A DNA stretch of 64,000 bases from Myxococcales bacterium (GTDB lineage Bacteria; Myxococcota_A; Polyangia; Polyangiales; Ga0077539): assembly GCA_030652255.1 (NCBI GenBank), contig JAUSAZ010000177.1, positions 145,189-209,188 of the forward strand, given 5' to 3'. Shown piece by piece: positions 1-9,346 of the stretch (its first letter is position 1; each line of letters begins with the position of its first letter). The position numbers and the translations under genes are program-made. Below the pieces are notes generated by a model. It was given only the letters and a program-made list of their open reading frames with translations, was not told the DNA's origin and did no database searches.

Positions 1-5
1 TCCGC

Positions 6-2042
6 TCAGCGGAGGTCGCGCTCGAGGGCCTCGCGCCAGAGCCCGCGGAGGCTCGCGCGCTCGATGGTCCCGTCGGCGTCGGCGGTGTAGAGGGCGTCGC
101 CGTCGAGCGCGAAGGCCACCGCCTGGCGCGCGCAGACGTCGACGATGGGGACGAGGGTTCCGCGGCCGGAGGCGACCATCAACAGCGGGTCGCGGAGGCG
201 GCCGCACTCGGGCACCCACGCGAGGCTGCCGGTGGCGACCACGGCGCCGTCCTCCACCGCCGCGCCGAAGACCGCGCCGCGCAGCGCGCCCAGCGGGCCG
301 CCGCGCCCCTCCCGGTCGAAGCGGAACACCTGCTGCCCGATGCTGGCGAGGAGCGCGTCGTCGCCGTCCCAGCGCAGCCAGTCCGAGCTGGTCCGCGGCG
401 CCGCCGGCTCCCGTACCCGCCCCGGGGTGATGGCGGCGAACTCATCGCCCGCGTCGTCGGAGCGCCAGAGCGCCCCGGCGCTGTCGAGCGCGTACACCGT
501 GCGCCCGGTCGCTGCGGCGAGGCCCACGACGCCCCAGGACTCCGTGCGCCCTGGCGGGGGACCGAGCGTGCGTCGCCAGCGCGCGCCCTGGTCGTCGGAG
601 ACGAACACGTCGCCCGCCGCGAGCACCCAGCGGTCCCCGATCGCGTGAAGCGTCGCGCCGCCCTCGAAGACCCTCGCCCCCCGCGGCAGCTCGACGCGGT
701 GCAGCGCGGGGGCACCCACCCAGAGGGCTCCGTCGGGCGCGGCTGCGTCGCGGGCGCCCGCGGTGATCACCGCCACGACCCCGCCGGGCAGCACCGCGAG
801 GCTTCGTGCGCGCCCCGCCTCGGCCGGGAGCTCGGTCGTCTCCCAGGTAGCGCCGCCGTCGCGGGTGACCGAGAGCAGGTCGCGCTCCGCGAGGCGGTCC
901 CGCGCCGCGTGGGGCTCGCGCGAAGAGATCGCCGCGATGACCGGACCCGCCGCGGCGAGTCGCGACGGGCGACCCCCGCCCAGCGGCGAGCGCAGCACCA
1001 CGGTGGTCTGTGCGCCCGCGTCGACGCGCCAGAGCTCGTGGCCGTCGGAGACCAGCAGCGTGCTGTCCGGCGCCACGTCGAAGGCCGTGGCCGCGCGCTC
1101 GCCGGGAAGCTCGCGAAGCGGACGCCAGCCCGAGAGCCGGTGCTCGAAGAGCGCCCCGTGGGCGATCCCCACCGCCGCGTCGGGCGAGACCGGCACCAGC
1201 ATGGAGGGCCGGTCGCGCGCGAAGTGCGGGCCGCTCGATGGCCCCACCGTCGCGACCCCCTGCGCGGTGACCTCGAAGCCGCCGAGCACGTCGACCCCGA
1301 CGACGCCACCGCCCTCGCGCGGCAGCAGGGCCACGGGGCTCGCGCGGTCGCCGGGCGTCCGCAGCGGCGCCCAGCGGCTCTCCGTAGCGGGCAGGGCGAA
1401 CACCTCGTAGGCGTGGCGGTCGTAGGGCGAGCGGGACGCAGGGCCGCCCAGCAGCGCGGCGGCGTAGAGGGTGGCGCCGCTGACCGTCACGGCGAGCACC
1501 TCGGGCAGCGGCGGAATACGTTGCCAGGTATGGCCGCCGTCCCGCGAGCGGACCATCGCCCCCGCGCTCGACCACACCATGGCCTCGCCGCCCACCTGCG
1601 CGGAGAGCAGGTGCCCCGGCGGCGCGTCCCGCGTCACCAGCGGCGGCAGCGCCACGCGCTCGCACCCCGCCGCGCCCGCGTCGCCGAGGTACACCACGGG
1701 CTCGAAGACCTCCCCGGCGAGCGCCCACCAGCGGGCCCCGAAGCCGTACACGCCGTGGGGCGCGAGGTCGGGGTCGAGCGCGCAGGACGGGGCCACGGCG
1801 CCCTCCGCGCTCACCAGCAGGACCTCGCTGCCCGCGAGGATCACGCTGCGGCCCTCGCCGAGCGCCGCGACGTCGTCGATGCGCGCGGGCCTGTGCCGCG
1901 GGGCGATGCGCGTCCACCCGGCGGGGACCTCGACCGGCGCCGCCGTCGCCGCGCGGGGGCGAGCGGCCGTCACGGGGCCCGTGGGGCGTCCGGCGCCCGA
2001 GCAGCCCGCGAGCAGCGCGATGGCGAGTGCCGCGGGTCTCAT
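6..2042 (-). CDS. Asp-box (BNR) repeat lipoprotein
   Basis: Probable surface or periplasmic lipoprotein of 678 residues; the function is unknown. From the ATG at 2042 the protein opens with a hydrophobic stretch ending in LLAGCSG, a lipobox that puts the lipidated cysteine at residue 14. The frame stays open about 20 codons further upstream, but only the 2042 start yields this signal. It also overlaps the preceding gene by ATGA (2039-2042). Several Asp-box motifs are visible (RSRDGGHTW, VTRDGGATW, VSDDQGARW, RSDDAGDEF). They mark sialidase/VPS10-type beta-propellers, so most of the chain is probably one or two propellers. I do not see the arginine triad of a true sialidase, so a binding or structural role is more likely than glycosidase activity. 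It is coupled to the helical protein upstream, which suggests they act together. Confidence 0.75.
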   Translation of the reverse strand: MRPAALAIALLAGCSGAGRPTGPVTAARPRAATAAPVEVPAGWTRIAPRHRPARIDDVAALGEGRSVILAGSEVLLVSAEGAVAPSCALDPDLAPHGVYGFGARWWALAGEVFEPVVYLGDAGAAGCERVALPPLVTRDAPPGHLLSAQVGGEAMVWSSAGAMVRSRDGGHTWQRIPPLPEVLAVTVSGATLYAAALLGGPASRSPYDRHAYEVFALPATESRWAPLRTPGDRASPVALLPREGGGVVGVDVLGGFEVTAQGVATVGPSSGPHFARDRPSMLVPVSPDAAVGIAHGALFEHRLSGWRPLRELPGERAATAFDVAPDSTLLVSDGHELWRVDAGAQTTVVLRSPLGGGRPSRLAAAGPVIAAISSREPHAARDRLAERDLLSVTRDGGATWETTELPAEAGRARSLAVLPGGVVAVITAGARDAAAPDGALWVGAPALHRVELPRGARVFEGGATLHAIGDRWVLAAGDVFVSDDQGARWRRTLGPPPGRTESWGVVGLAAATGRTVYALDSAGALWRSDDAGDEFAAITPGRVREPAAPRTSSDWLRWDGDDALLASIGQQVFRFDREGRGGPLGALRGAVFGAAVEDGAVVATGSLAWVPECGRLRDPLLMVASGRGTLVPIVDVCARQAVAFALDGDALYTADADGTIERASLRGLWREALERDLR

Positions 2043-3556
2043 GGGCGCCGGGCCTCGCGGGTGCAGCGCGCGACGTAGTGATCGCGCCAAGGGTCGAGCC
2101 ACGAGCTGCGGGGGCGGTCGCCCTGCGCCGGCCGCACCGTCGCCAGGCCGCGCAGCGCGGGGGCACAGGCGCGCGGCAGCGCGAGGACGACCGCGGCGAG
2201 GGCCGAGGGGGAGGTCACGGCGCCATCGAAATTGACGAAGCTCTCGCCCGCGCTGACCACGCGTCGCACCACCACCCGCGCCACCGCGGCGCGCTCCAGC
2301 GGGGCGCCGAGCATCACGGTGCGCGCGGCGGTCGGGTCGGTGGCGGTCGCGAGGGTCTCCGCGCAGGTCTCGTCACAGGGGCGCGCGTCGTCCAGGGCCG
2401 CGCGCCATCGATCGATCTCCCGGGGGGACACCGCGTCGATGCCCCACGGTCGCAGCCGGGAGCGCAGCAGGTCGAGGGCCTCGATGGCCTCGGCGCGGGC
2501 GCGGGGGTCGTCGGGCGTGGTGAGCCCCACGGCCCGCACCGCGACGGCCAGGGTGAAGGGGTTCGCCGACGGGGAGGCGAGGGCGTCGCGGGCGTCGCGC
2601 GGGAGCGACGGGTCGCCGAGCGCGTGGCGCAGGGGCCACAAACGGACCGCGTCGGTGCCCATCGCCCGGACGAAGGCCAGCACCGTGGCCCGCCGGCCGG
2701 GGGCGGTGGCGGGCCACGAGGGGGACTGGCGCTCCATCGCGGTGACCAGCGCCCGCCGGGTGGGCACGTCGGCGCGGCGGCGGAGCTGCTCGGTCCAGCG
2801 GGCGAGCTGCGCCGCGACCCTCGGCGCGACGGGGCCCGAGGCCGCGAGCAGCACCGCGGCGATGGGCGCCCAGCGATCGTCGATGGTCGCGGGGGCGTCG
2901 CCGCGCGGGTCGAGCAGGGCCGACTGGAGCCAGCGCCGTCCCGCGGGGTGCTCGACCGCGAGCCGGATGCACGCGGGCTCGTTGTCCCGCGGGCCCTGGG
3001 CGGTGAGCGTCACGACGGCCCGCGCGAGCAGGGCGCGACGCTCGGTGGGCGGCAGCAGCAGCGCCGTGCGGCAGAGGCCGTCGCGGTGCAGGGTCGGGGC
3101 GTCGCGCAGCAGCGAGGCGAGCAGCGACGCCGAGCCGCGCCCCGGCCAGTAGAGGGCGAGCGCGCGCTGCGCACGGTCGCGGACGGGCTCGGGCGCGTCG
3201 GCGCGGAGATCGACGCGCTCGTGCCAGCGCGCCCACGGGCCGGAGAGGGCCAGCGCGAGCTCGGGGGACTCCTCCAGGAGCGGGCGCAGGGCGGCGCCCG
3301 CGGTCGCCTGCATGAGCTCGCGCGCCTCGTCTCGAAGCCCGTCGTGGCGGCGCCAGGTGTCGATGAGCAGCGGCGCCACGGACTCGGCGAGGGCGCGCAT
3401 CGCGGGCGCGTCCTCGCGGAAGTCGCTGCGGTCGAGGGTGTCGGCGTAGGCGACGCGCGCCTCGGCGAGCGCCTGGCGGGCCGCGGGGAGGTCGCGCGGG
3501 GGGGCTTCGGCCGCCTCGGGGGCGACCGACAGCACCTGCGCGAGGATCGTCGCCAT
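2039..3556 (-). CDS. Hypothetical alpha-helical protein
   Basis: I do not recognise this 505-residue protein. The composition is Ala/Arg/Leu-rich and reads as helical almost throughout, like a helical-repeat solenoid, but no HEAT or TPR consensus is clear. The N-terminus (MATILAQVLSVAPEAAEA) is only weakly hydrophobic; it could be a poor signal peptide. Start choice: the ATG at 3556 is used, and a GTG four codons upstream (3568) is possible; neither has a clear Shine-Dalgarno site. Two cysteine pairs (PCDETC near residue 395, and a late C) hint at export. Its stop overlaps the start of the Asp-box lipoprotein by four bases, so the two are probably one operon transcribed divergently from aspartate kinase. 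Confidence 0.6.
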   Translation of the reverse strand: MATILAQVLSVAPEAAEAPPRDLPAARQALAEARVAYADTLDRSDFREDAPAMRALAESVAPLLIDTWRRHDGLRDEARELMQATAGAALRPLLEESPELALALSGPWARWHERVDLRADAPEPVRDRAQRALALYWPGRGSASLLASLLRDAPTLHRDGLCRTALLLPPTERRALLARAVVTLTAQGPRDNEPACIRLAVEHPAGRRWLQSALLDPRGDAPATIDDRWAPIAAVLLAASGPVAPRVAAQLARWTEQLRRRADVPTRRALVTAMERQSPSWPATAPGRRATVLAFVRAMGTDAVRLWPLRHALGDPSLPRDARDALASPSANPFTLAVAVRAVGLTTPDDPRARAEAIEALDLLRSRLRPWGIDAVSPREIDRWRAALDDARPCDETCAETLATATDPTAARTVMLGAPLERAAVARVVVRRVVSAGESFVNFDGAVTSPSALAAVVLALPRACAPALRGLATVRPAQGDRPRSSWLDPWRDHYVARCTREARRP

Positions 3557-3615
3557 GAGGCCGGGCACCCGACAAGTTTACGCGCGGCGCCGCCCCGCGG
3601 TAACGAACACCCACC

Positions 3616-4821
3616 ATGAGCGTGATCGTGCAGAAGTACGGGGGCTCCTCGGTGGGCGACCTCACCCGCATCGGGCGCGTGGCCGACCGGGTGGTCGCTG
3701 CCCGGCAGGACGGCCACGAGGTGGTGGTGGTGGTGAGCGCGATGGGCAAGACCACCGACCAGCTCCTCGCGATGGCCCGCGAGGTGAGCGACGCGCCGCC
3801 GCGCCGGGAGCTCGACATGCTCCTCTCGGTGGGCGAGCGCATCACCATGGCGCTGCTCGCCATCGCGCTCCAGCAGCGCGGCGCGGACGCCATCTCCTTC
3901 ACCGGCTCGCAGAGCGGCATCCTCACCAACGACCGGCACTTCGACGCGCGCATCATCGAGGTGCGCCCGTACCGCATCGAGGACGAGCTCGCGCGCGGCC
4001 GGGTGGTCATCGTGGCGGGCTACCAGGGCATGTCGTACCGGCGCGAGATCACCACCCTCGGGCGCGGCGGCAGCGACACCACCGCGGTGGCCCTCGCGGC
4101 GGCCCTGCGCGCCGACCGCTGCGAGATCTACTCCGACGTCGACGGGGTCTACACCGCCGACCCGCGGGTGGTGCCCGGGGCGCGGCACCTCCCGGCGCTG
4201 GGCTACGTGGAGCTTCAGGAGATGGCCGAGTCCGGGGCGAAGGTGCTCAACGCCGAGGCCGTGGCGTTCGCGAAGCGCGAGCGCATCCAGATCCACGCGC
4301 GGCGCACCGACGACGCGCACGGCGCCGCGGGGGCGCGGGAGACGGTGGTGCGGGCGGAGGTCGCGCCGTCGCCGCGGCGGGTGCGCGCGGTGGTGGGCGA
4401 CGCCGACGTGGCGTGGGTGCGCGGCGCGGCAGACCACCCCGCCGGCTTCGACGGACTGCTCGCGCTCGCGGCAGAGACGGGGGTGCCCCTGCGCGCCGCG
4501 GAGTGGACGAGCGCGGGCGCCTCGGCGTGGGTCTCGCTCCCTCGCGTGCCCGACTGGGACCGCGCCGCCGCCGCGCTCGCCTCCGCCGGGCTCACGGTGC
4601 TCGACCCGCGATCGAGCGACGCCGTCGCGTGCGTCTCCGTGGTGGGCGACGGGCTCACCGAGGACGGCGGCGTGCTGCGCGATGTGCTGTCGGTCGCGCG
4701 CGCGGAGGGCTGCGCGCCGCGCTCGGTGTCGAGCACGCCGTTTCGCATCACCCTCGCGGTGCCGCGCGCGTCCGCCGACCCACTGACGCGCGCCCTGCAC
4801 GGGAGGTTCTGCGAGGGGTGA
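3616..4821 (+). CDS. lysC: Aspartate kinase
   Basis: Catalyses ATP-dependent phosphorylation of L-aspartate, the first step towards lysine, threonine, methionine and diaminopimelate. The protein has 401 residues, normal for a monofunctional lysine-sensitive type enzyme. The amino-acid kinase domain fills residues 1 to about 235: KYGGSSVGD at 7-15 is the nucleotide-binding signature (usually KFGGTSV), followed by SVGERITMALL, FTGSQSGI, GRGGSDTTAVALAA and SDVDGVYTADPR. The remainder is a pair of ACT-like regulatory domains, shorter and less conserved than usual. Start is the ATG at 3616; upstream is only a 59-base gap to the divergent gene. No downstream pathway genes follow, so it appears isolated from the rest of the pathway. 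Confidence 0.95.
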   Translation: MSVIVQKYGGSSVGDLTRIGRVADRVVAARQDGHEVVVVVSAMGKTTDQLLAMAREVSDAPPRRELDMLLSVGERITMALLAIALQQRGADAISFTGSQSGILTNDRHFDARIIEVRPYRIEDELARGRVVIVAGYQGMSYRREITTLGRGGSDTTAVALAAALRADRCEIYSDVDGVYTADPRVVPGARHLPALGYVELQEMAESGAKVLNAEAVAFAKRERIQIHARRTDDAHGAAGARETVVRAEVAPSPRRVRAVVGDADVAWVRGAADHPAGFDGLLALAAETGVPLRAAEWTSAGASAWVSLPRVPDWDRAAAALASAGLTVLDPRSSDAVACVSVVGDGLTEDGGVLRDVLSVARAEGCAPRSVSSTPFRITLAVPRASADPLTRALHGRFCEG

Positions 4822-4842
4822 GCGGTGGTAGGCTGCCGCCCC

Positions 4843-5313
4843 ATGCGGACATGCTGGAGAGCGGCGGCGCTGGCGGGCTTCGTGGTCGCGTCGTCGGCGC
4901 ACGCGCAGGGCGTCGGGTTCCTGGAGATCTCGGTGACGGCGATGGGCGCCGGGGCGTCGGCGCTGGGGGCCTCCGGGGACTCGCGGCTCCCGGTGCGGCC
5001 CGGCGACGTGCGCGACCAGCTGGGGACCATCACCCTGCACGCGCGCGGCAGCCGCGGGAGCGTGCGCGAGGTGGTGCTGACGGTCCCTGCGACGCCGGTG
5101 GGGCAGCGCACGGCGACGGGCGACGGGGCCTCGCTGCGCTTCGTGTTTGCGTCGGGGCAGACCCTCGAACCCCGCCCCGGCGCCGGCTGGGTCACGCTGA
5201 CGGGCTGGGACGGCGCGCGCGCGCAGGGTGAGTACGAGGCCACGCTGGTGCAGGGGCGGATGACGCTGCACCTCAACGGCCGCTTCGAGGCGAGCACCGG
5301 GGGGGCGCGCTGA
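4843..5313 (+). CDS. Small secreted protein of unknown function
   Basis: A 156-residue exported protein that I do not recognise. The ATG at 4843 starts a standard signal peptide (MRTCWRAAALAGFVVASSAHAQ, probable cleavage after AHA). The mature part is Gly/Val/Thr-rich with alternating hydrophobic residues, as expected of a beta-sandwich. An in-frame GTG six codons upstream exists but would spoil the signal. A -10-like TAGGCT (4829-4834) ends eight bases before the ATG. The stop overlaps the next start by one base (TGATG at 5311-5315), so it is coupled to the response regulator. Context does not reveal a role. Confidence 0.65.
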   Translation: MRTCWRAAALAGFVVASSAHAQGVGFLEISVTAMGAGASALGASGDSRLPVRPGDVRDQLGTITLHARGSRGSVREVVLTVPATPVGQRTATGDGASLRFVFASGQTLEPRPGAGWVTLTGWDGARAQGEYEATLVQGRMTLHLNGRFEASTGGAR

Positions 5314-6755
5314 TGGCCGGCACCGTGCTGGTGGTCGACGACGAGAAGAACATCCGGCGCACGCTGCGCATGGTGCTGGAGGGCGACGGGCTCGAGGTGC
5401 GAGACGTCGAGCGCGCCGAGGACGCGCTGCAGGTGCTGCTGGAGGAGCGCATCGACGCGGTGGTGACGGACATCCGGCTGCCCGGGATGTCGGGCATCGA
5501 TCTGTTGCAGCGCATCCGGGCGATGGCGAGCTGGACGCGCATCCCGGTGCTGGTGATCTCCGGGCACGCGAGCGTCGGGGTGGCGGTCGACGCGATCAAG
5601 CTGGGCGCGACGGACTTCTTCGAGAAGCCCCTCGACCGCGACCGGGTGCTGGTGAGCGTGCGCAACGCGCTGCGGGCGTCGCAGCTGGCGGACGAGGCGA
5701 GCGCGCTGCGGACGGCGGCGGGCGCGCGCGAGGAGATGGTGGGCGAGAGCGCGGTGATGCGCCGGCTCTACGCGGAGGTCGAGAAGGTGGCGCCGACCCG
5801 GGGGAGGGTGCTCATCACGGGCGAGAGCGGCACGGGCAAGGAGCTCATCGCGAGGGCGATCCACCGGATGTCGCCGCGGCACGAGGGGCCCTTCGTGAAG
5901 GTCAACTGCGCGGCCATTCCCGCGGAGCTGGTGGAGAGCGAGCTCTTCGGGCACGAGAAGGGCGCCTTCACCGGCGCGGTGGCGCGCAAGCGCGGGCACT
6001 TCGAGACCGCCGACCACGGGACGCTCTTCCTCGACGAGATCGGGGACATGCCGCTCGCGGCGCAGGCCAAGGTGCTGCGCGCGCTGGAGACCGGCGAGGT
6101 GAGCCGGGTCGGGAGCGACCAGACCTTCAACGTGGACGTGCGGGTGCTGGCCGCGACGCACCGCGACCTCGAGCGCGAGGCCCGCGAGGGGAGGTTTCGC
6201 GAGGACCTGTACTTCAGGCTCAACGTGGTGCCCATCCGCTCGCCCGCGCTGCGCGAGCACCCGGAGGACATCCCGATGCTGGTGGGGGCCTTCCTGCGGG
6301 AGTTCTGCCGACAGAACCAGATGAAGCCCAAGCCCGTGCACCCGGCGGTGATGGCCGACCTCCGCGGCAGGGGTTTCCCTGGCAACGTGCGCGAGCTCAA
6401 GAACCTCGTCGAGCGGCTGGTGATCCTGTCGGGCGACGAGATCACCGTCGACGACCTGCCGCCGGAGTCGCTGCGCTCGCGCGAGGTCCGCGAGCGGCAC
6501 GGCCACCCGGTGCCGGAGGTGGCCCCCGCGGCGCGCGACGACGACGAGGACGACGACGACGGCGCCCACGAGCTGCGGGTGCCCGGCGAGCGCGCCACGC
6601 TGCGCCAGCACCGCGACGACGCCGAGCGCGCCTACATCCTCGACACCCTCAAGGAGGTCGACTGGAACATCTCCCGCGCCGCCACGCTCCTCGGGCTGGA
6701 GCGCACCAACCTGCACAAGAAGATCCGCGGCCTCGGCATCAAGCGCGAGGGGTGA
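5313..6755 (+). CDS. NtrC-family sigma-54-dependent response regulator
   Basis: Transcription activator that remodels sigma-54 RNA polymerase when its receiver is phosphorylated. 480 residues. Receiver domain 1-120 with acidic pair D9/D10, phosphoacceptor D53 (TDIRLPG) and the conserved lysine in FFEKPLD. AAA+ domain about 145-385 with Walker A GESGTGKE, the sigma-54 contact loop GAFTGA, Walker B TLFLDEIGD and the arginine fingers. The C-terminus carries a Fis-type helix-turn-helix ending LLGLERTNLHKKIRGLGI, most like NtrX. Unusual is an acidic linker (DDDEDDDD, about residue 410) between AAA+ and the DNA-binding part. No histidine kinase is adjacent on this strand, so the partner must be elsewhere. 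Coupled to the upstream secreted protein by a one-base overlap. Confidence 0.9.
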   Translation: MAGTVLVVDDEKNIRRTLRMVLEGDGLEVRDVERAEDALQVLLEERIDAVVTDIRLPGMSGIDLLQRIRAMASWTRIPVLVISGHASVGVAVDAIKLGATDFFEKPLDRDRVLVSVRNALRASQLADEASALRTAAGAREEMVGESAVMRRLYAEVEKVAPTRGRVLITGESGTGKELIARAIHRMSPRHEGPFVKVNCAAIPAELVESELFGHEKGAFTGAVARKRGHFETADHGTLFLDEIGDMPLAAQAKVLRALETGEVSRVGSDQTFNVDVRVLAATHRDLEREAREGRFREDLYFRLNVVPIRSPALREHPEDIPMLVGAFLREFCRQNQMKPKPVHPAVMADLRGRGFPGNVRELKNLVERLVILSGDEITVDDLPPESLRSREVRERHGHPVPEVAPAARDDDEDDDDGAHELRVPGERATLRQHRDDAERAYILDTLKEVDWNISRAATLLGLERTNLHKKIRGLGIKREG

Positions 6756-6795
6756 CTTGCGTGCCCCCGGCGGAGGCACTACTCGCTCGGAGGCC

Positions 6796-7278
6796 ATGAA
6801 ACCCCGCGCCGCTCTCTTCGCCGCTGCTCTCCTGCCAGGCCTCTTTGCGGGCTGCAACCGCGCGCCCGACGAGCCCCCCGCGACCACCGCGACCACCGCG
6901 CTCCCGGCGCCCGCTGCGCCCGCGGCGCCTGCGCCGTCGGCCAACGCCGGGCCCGCCACCATCGGGGCGTCCCACGTCCTGGTGATGCACCGTCGCTCCG
7001 AGCGGGTTCCGCCGACGGTCACCCGCACGCCCGAGGAGGCCCGCACGCGCGCCGAAGAGGTGCTCCGCCGGGCGCGCGCGGGGCAGGACTTCTCGGCCCT
7101 GGCGCGGGAGTTCAGCGACGAGCCCGGCGCGGCCTCCAGCGCCGGCAGCCTGGGCACCTTCGGGCGCGGCGCGATGGTTCCGCCCTTCGAGCGCGCGGCC
7201 TTCGCGCTGGCCGTCGGGCAGATCAGCGACATCGTGGAGACCCCCTTCGGGTTCCACGTCATCAAGCGCACCCAGTAG
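6796..7278 (+). CDS. PpiC-type peptidyl-prolyl isomerase lipoprotein
   Basis: Parvulin-family cis-trans prolyl isomerase, predicted to fold exported proteins at the membrane. 160 residues from the ATG at 6796, preceded by GGAGG. The lipobox LFAGC puts the acylated cysteine at residue 20. An Ala/Pro linker follows, then a single parvulin domain from about residue 57 to the end: ASHVLVMH, the central FSALAREFSDEPGA, GSLGTFGRGAMVPPFERAAF and the terminal FGFHVIKR, all characteristic of the family. It is a minimal lipoprotein parvulin without the SurA or PrsA N-terminal helices. The gene lies 40 bases after the response regulator and is convergent with the histidine kinase gene. Confidence 0.88.
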   Translation: MKPRAALFAAALLPGLFAGCNRAPDEPPATTATTALPAPAAPAAPAPSANAGPATIGASHVLVMHRRSERVPPTVTRTPEEARTRAEEVLRRARAGQDFSALAREFSDEPGAASSAGSLGTFGRGAMVPPFERAAFALAVGQISDIVETPFGFHVIKRTQ

Positions 7279-7293
7279 TCGGCGGCGTTGGTT

Positions 7294-7330
7294 CCGCCCG
7301 GCGGGTCCTAGTCCGCGCTTCGCCGGGCGG
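7294..7330. terminator. Bidirectional hairpin between convergent genes
   Basis: Ten-base perfect inverted repeat CCGCCCGGCG (7294-7303) and CGCCGGGCGG (7321-7330) with a 17-base loop that contains the TAG stop of the histidine kinase. It sits where two transcripts converge. There is no run of T on either side, so it may only slow polymerase or protect 3' ends. Confidence 0.35.
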
Positions 7331-8660
7331 GAAACTCCATGCCGATCGTCGTCCCCACGGCGGAGGGGATGAGCTTTGCCTGGCCCCCGTGTCGGCGCGC
7401 GACGTCCGCCACGAAGGCGAGGCCCAGGCCCGTCTGGGAGCCCGGCGTGGAGCCACGGTAGAAGGGCTCGAAGACCTTCGCGCGCTCCTCGACCGGGATG
7501 CCCGGTCCGTCGTCGTGGACCACCAGCCGGCACACCCCGTCGTCGTTGCGCGCGGTGACCTCGAGGCGGCCCCCGGCGGGCGCGAAGCGCACGGAGTTGT
7601 CGACCAGGTTCTCGAGCGCCTGCGAGACCAGGAGCGGGTCGCAGCGGCAGGGCACCGCGCGGTCGCCTTGCTCGGCGAGGGTGAGCCCCGCGGCGGCGAT
7701 CTGGGGCGCCTGTCGCTCCAGGACTTCGCGCACCACCGAGCGCAGGTCGACGTCCTGCAGGTCGAGCGGCTGCGAGCGCAGGCCCTCGAAGTCGAGCAGC
7801 TTGCGGGCGAGCAGGGTCAGACGCGCGGTCTCCTCGCGGGCCTTCTCCAGCGCCTCGCGCAGCTCGCTCGGGTCGCGGGGGCGCCGCAGCGCGAGGTCGA
7901 TCTCCGTCCGCAGCACCGCCAGCGGCGTCCGGAGCTGGTGGGCCGCGTTCGCCAGGAAGCGCTCCTGCGCGAGCCGCTGCTCATGGTGGTACCGCGCGGC
8001 GTCGGTGAGCGCGCCGCCCAGCGCCGCGAGCTCGTCGGTGCCCTCGGGGCGTCGCTCGGGCGGCGCCTCGGATCCGCCGATCAGGGGTACGAAGGCGATG
8101 AGGTCGTTCACGCGGCGCACGAGCCTCCGGGCCTGCGCGTACAGGATCGACGCGAGCAGCAGCGTGATGCCTGCGACCGTGCCGCCGATCGCCCGGTAGA
8201 ACGAGCGCATCGTCGCCTCGACCGGCGCGAGCGACGCGACGAGGTGCAGGGTGTAGAGGCCGTCGCCCGGGCGCATCACGCCGAGGGTCAGGTCGCGGTG
8301 CCGAGGGTCTGGCGAGCCGATGCGGGGGTGGCCGGCGCTGCTCGCGCGCGGCGCCGCGGAGACCGCGCGGCCCGCCGGGACGCTCATGATCACCCGCCCC
8401 TGCGGGTCGATGAGCGAGGTGCCGGGCGCGAAGGCCGCCACCTCCGCGGCGAGCATCGACCGCGGCATGTGCACGTGGGGACGGCCATCGGGCCCGTCGA
8501 AGAGGCTCACGGACTCCACCGCCGCCTGGGCGAGCAGGCGGCGGTCGACGTCCTGCACGAGCGAGCGCCGGAAGAGTCCGCCCGCGATGGTCACCGAGCA
8601 CAAGAGGCCCGCGAGCGGGAGCACCACGCCCAGCGCGAGGATGCGGGGGACCAGCTTCAT
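7308..8660 (-). CDS. Heavy-metal-type sensor histidine kinase
   Basis: Membrane sensor kinase of the efflux operon, 450 residues from the ATG at 8660. TM1 about 5-28, a periplasmic sensor of roughly 130 residues, TM2 about 163-185, then HAMP. HisKA: the phosphoacceptor His lies in NAAHQLRTPLAVLRTE near residue 241. ATPase motifs follow in order: N-box LENLVDNSVRFAP, G1 VHDDGPGIP, F-box FEPFYRG and G2 TGLGLAFV. It overlaps the response regulator by ATGA (8657-8660) and is the last gene of the operon, so pump and sensor are made together. By analogy with CusS/CzcS it probably senses periplasmic metal ions, but no His/Met-rich metal site is obvious in the sensor. Confidence 0.9.
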   Translation of the reverse strand: MKLVPRILALGVVLPLAGLLCSVTIAGGLFRRSLVQDVDRRLLAQAAVESVSLFDGPDGRPHVHMPRSMLAAEVAAFAPGTSLIDPQGRVIMSVPAGRAVSAAPRASSAGHPRIGSPDPRHRDLTLGVMRPGDGLYTLHLVASLAPVEATMRSFYRAIGGTVAGITLLLASILYAQARRLVRRVNDLIAFVPLIGGSEAPPERRPEGTDELAALGGALTDAARYHHEQRLAQERFLANAAHQLRTPLAVLRTEIDLALRRPRDPSELREALEKAREETARLTLLARKLLDFEGLRSQPLDLQDVDLRSVVREVLERQAPQIAAAGLTLAEQGDRAVPCRCDPLLVSQALENLVDNSVRFAPAGGRLEVTARNDDGVCRLVVHDDGPGIPVEERAKVFEPFYRGSTPGSQTGLGLAFVADVARRHGGQAKLIPSAVGTTIGMEFPARRSAD

Positions 8661-9346
8661 CGCCCGGGCTCTGCGGACACCACGAGGCGGTAGCCGCTCC
8701 CGCGGACGGTCGCGATCGAGACCCGGCGGGCACCGGCGGACTCGAGCTTCAATCGCAGGTAGCCCACGTACACGTCGACGACGTTGGCCTCGCCGTCGAA
8801 GTGGGCGCCCCACACCTCGGAGAGCAGCTCGCTCCGGGTGCGGATGTCGCCCGGTCGCTCGGCGAAGGCGCACATCAGCTGGAACTCACGGCTCGTGAGG
8901 TCGACCCTGCCCGACGGCCCGATGAGCTGCCGGCGCGCGCGCTGGAACTGCAGGTCTCCCAGCGCGGAGGTGCCGGTCGCTCCCGCGGAGGCGCGGCGGT
9001 GCAGGGCCTCCAGCCGGGCGAGGAACTCCTCGAAGTCGAAGGGCTTCACCAGGAAGTCGTCGGCGCCGGTGCGCAGCGCGAGCACCTTCTCGCCGGACGA
9101 TCCGCGGGCGGTCAGCATCAGCACCGGGGTCGCCAGTCCGTCCGCCCGCCAGGTGCGCAGCAGCGAGATCCCGTCCGCGTCGGGCAGCCCCCAGTCGAGC
9201 ACGATCACGTCGTAGTCGGCGTAGCGCACGCTCTCCGCGGCGCGGGCGGCGGAGTCGCAGGTGTCGACCGTGTGCCCCTCCTCGCTGAGGCCCCGCCGCA
9301 GGAGCTGGCTCATCCGCGGCTCGTCCTCGATCACCAGCACCCTCAC
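8657..9346 (-). CDS. OmpR/CusR-family response regulator
   Basis: DNA-binding response regulator of 229 residues, expected to control the efflux operon. The GTG at 9346 is chosen because it begins VRVLVIEDEPRM, the normal start of a receiver, and overlaps the pump stop by GTGA (9343-9346). Receiver residues: E7/D8 pair, phosphoacceptor D51 (VLDWGLPDADG), T in MLTARG, K in FLVKPFDF. The C-terminal OmpR winged helix spans about 130-225, with LTSREFQLM, SELLSEVWG, NVVDVYVGYLRLKLE and TVRGSGYRL. The domain pattern fits the CusR/CopR/CzcR group that usually sits beside HME-RND pumps. The dyad at 14772-14785 upstream of the operon is a candidate binding site. Confidence 0.92.
   Translation of the reverse strand: MRVLVIEDEPRMSQLLRRGLSEEGHTVDTCDSAARAAESVRYADYDVIVLDWGLPDADGISLLRTWRADGLATPVLMLTARGSSGEKVLALRTGADDFLVKPFDFEEFLARLEALHRRASAGATGTSALGDLQFQRARRQLIGPSGRVDLTSREFQLMCAFAERPGDIRTRSELLSEVWGAHFDGEANVVDVYVGYLRLKLESAGARRVSIATVRGSGYRLVVSAEPGR

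Noticed and set aside
7020..9340. Genes on the plus strand opposite the histidine kinase and regulator
   Set aside because: Open frames there are Arg/Ala/Gly-rich shadows, with no initiation signals, of well-supported minus-strand genes.
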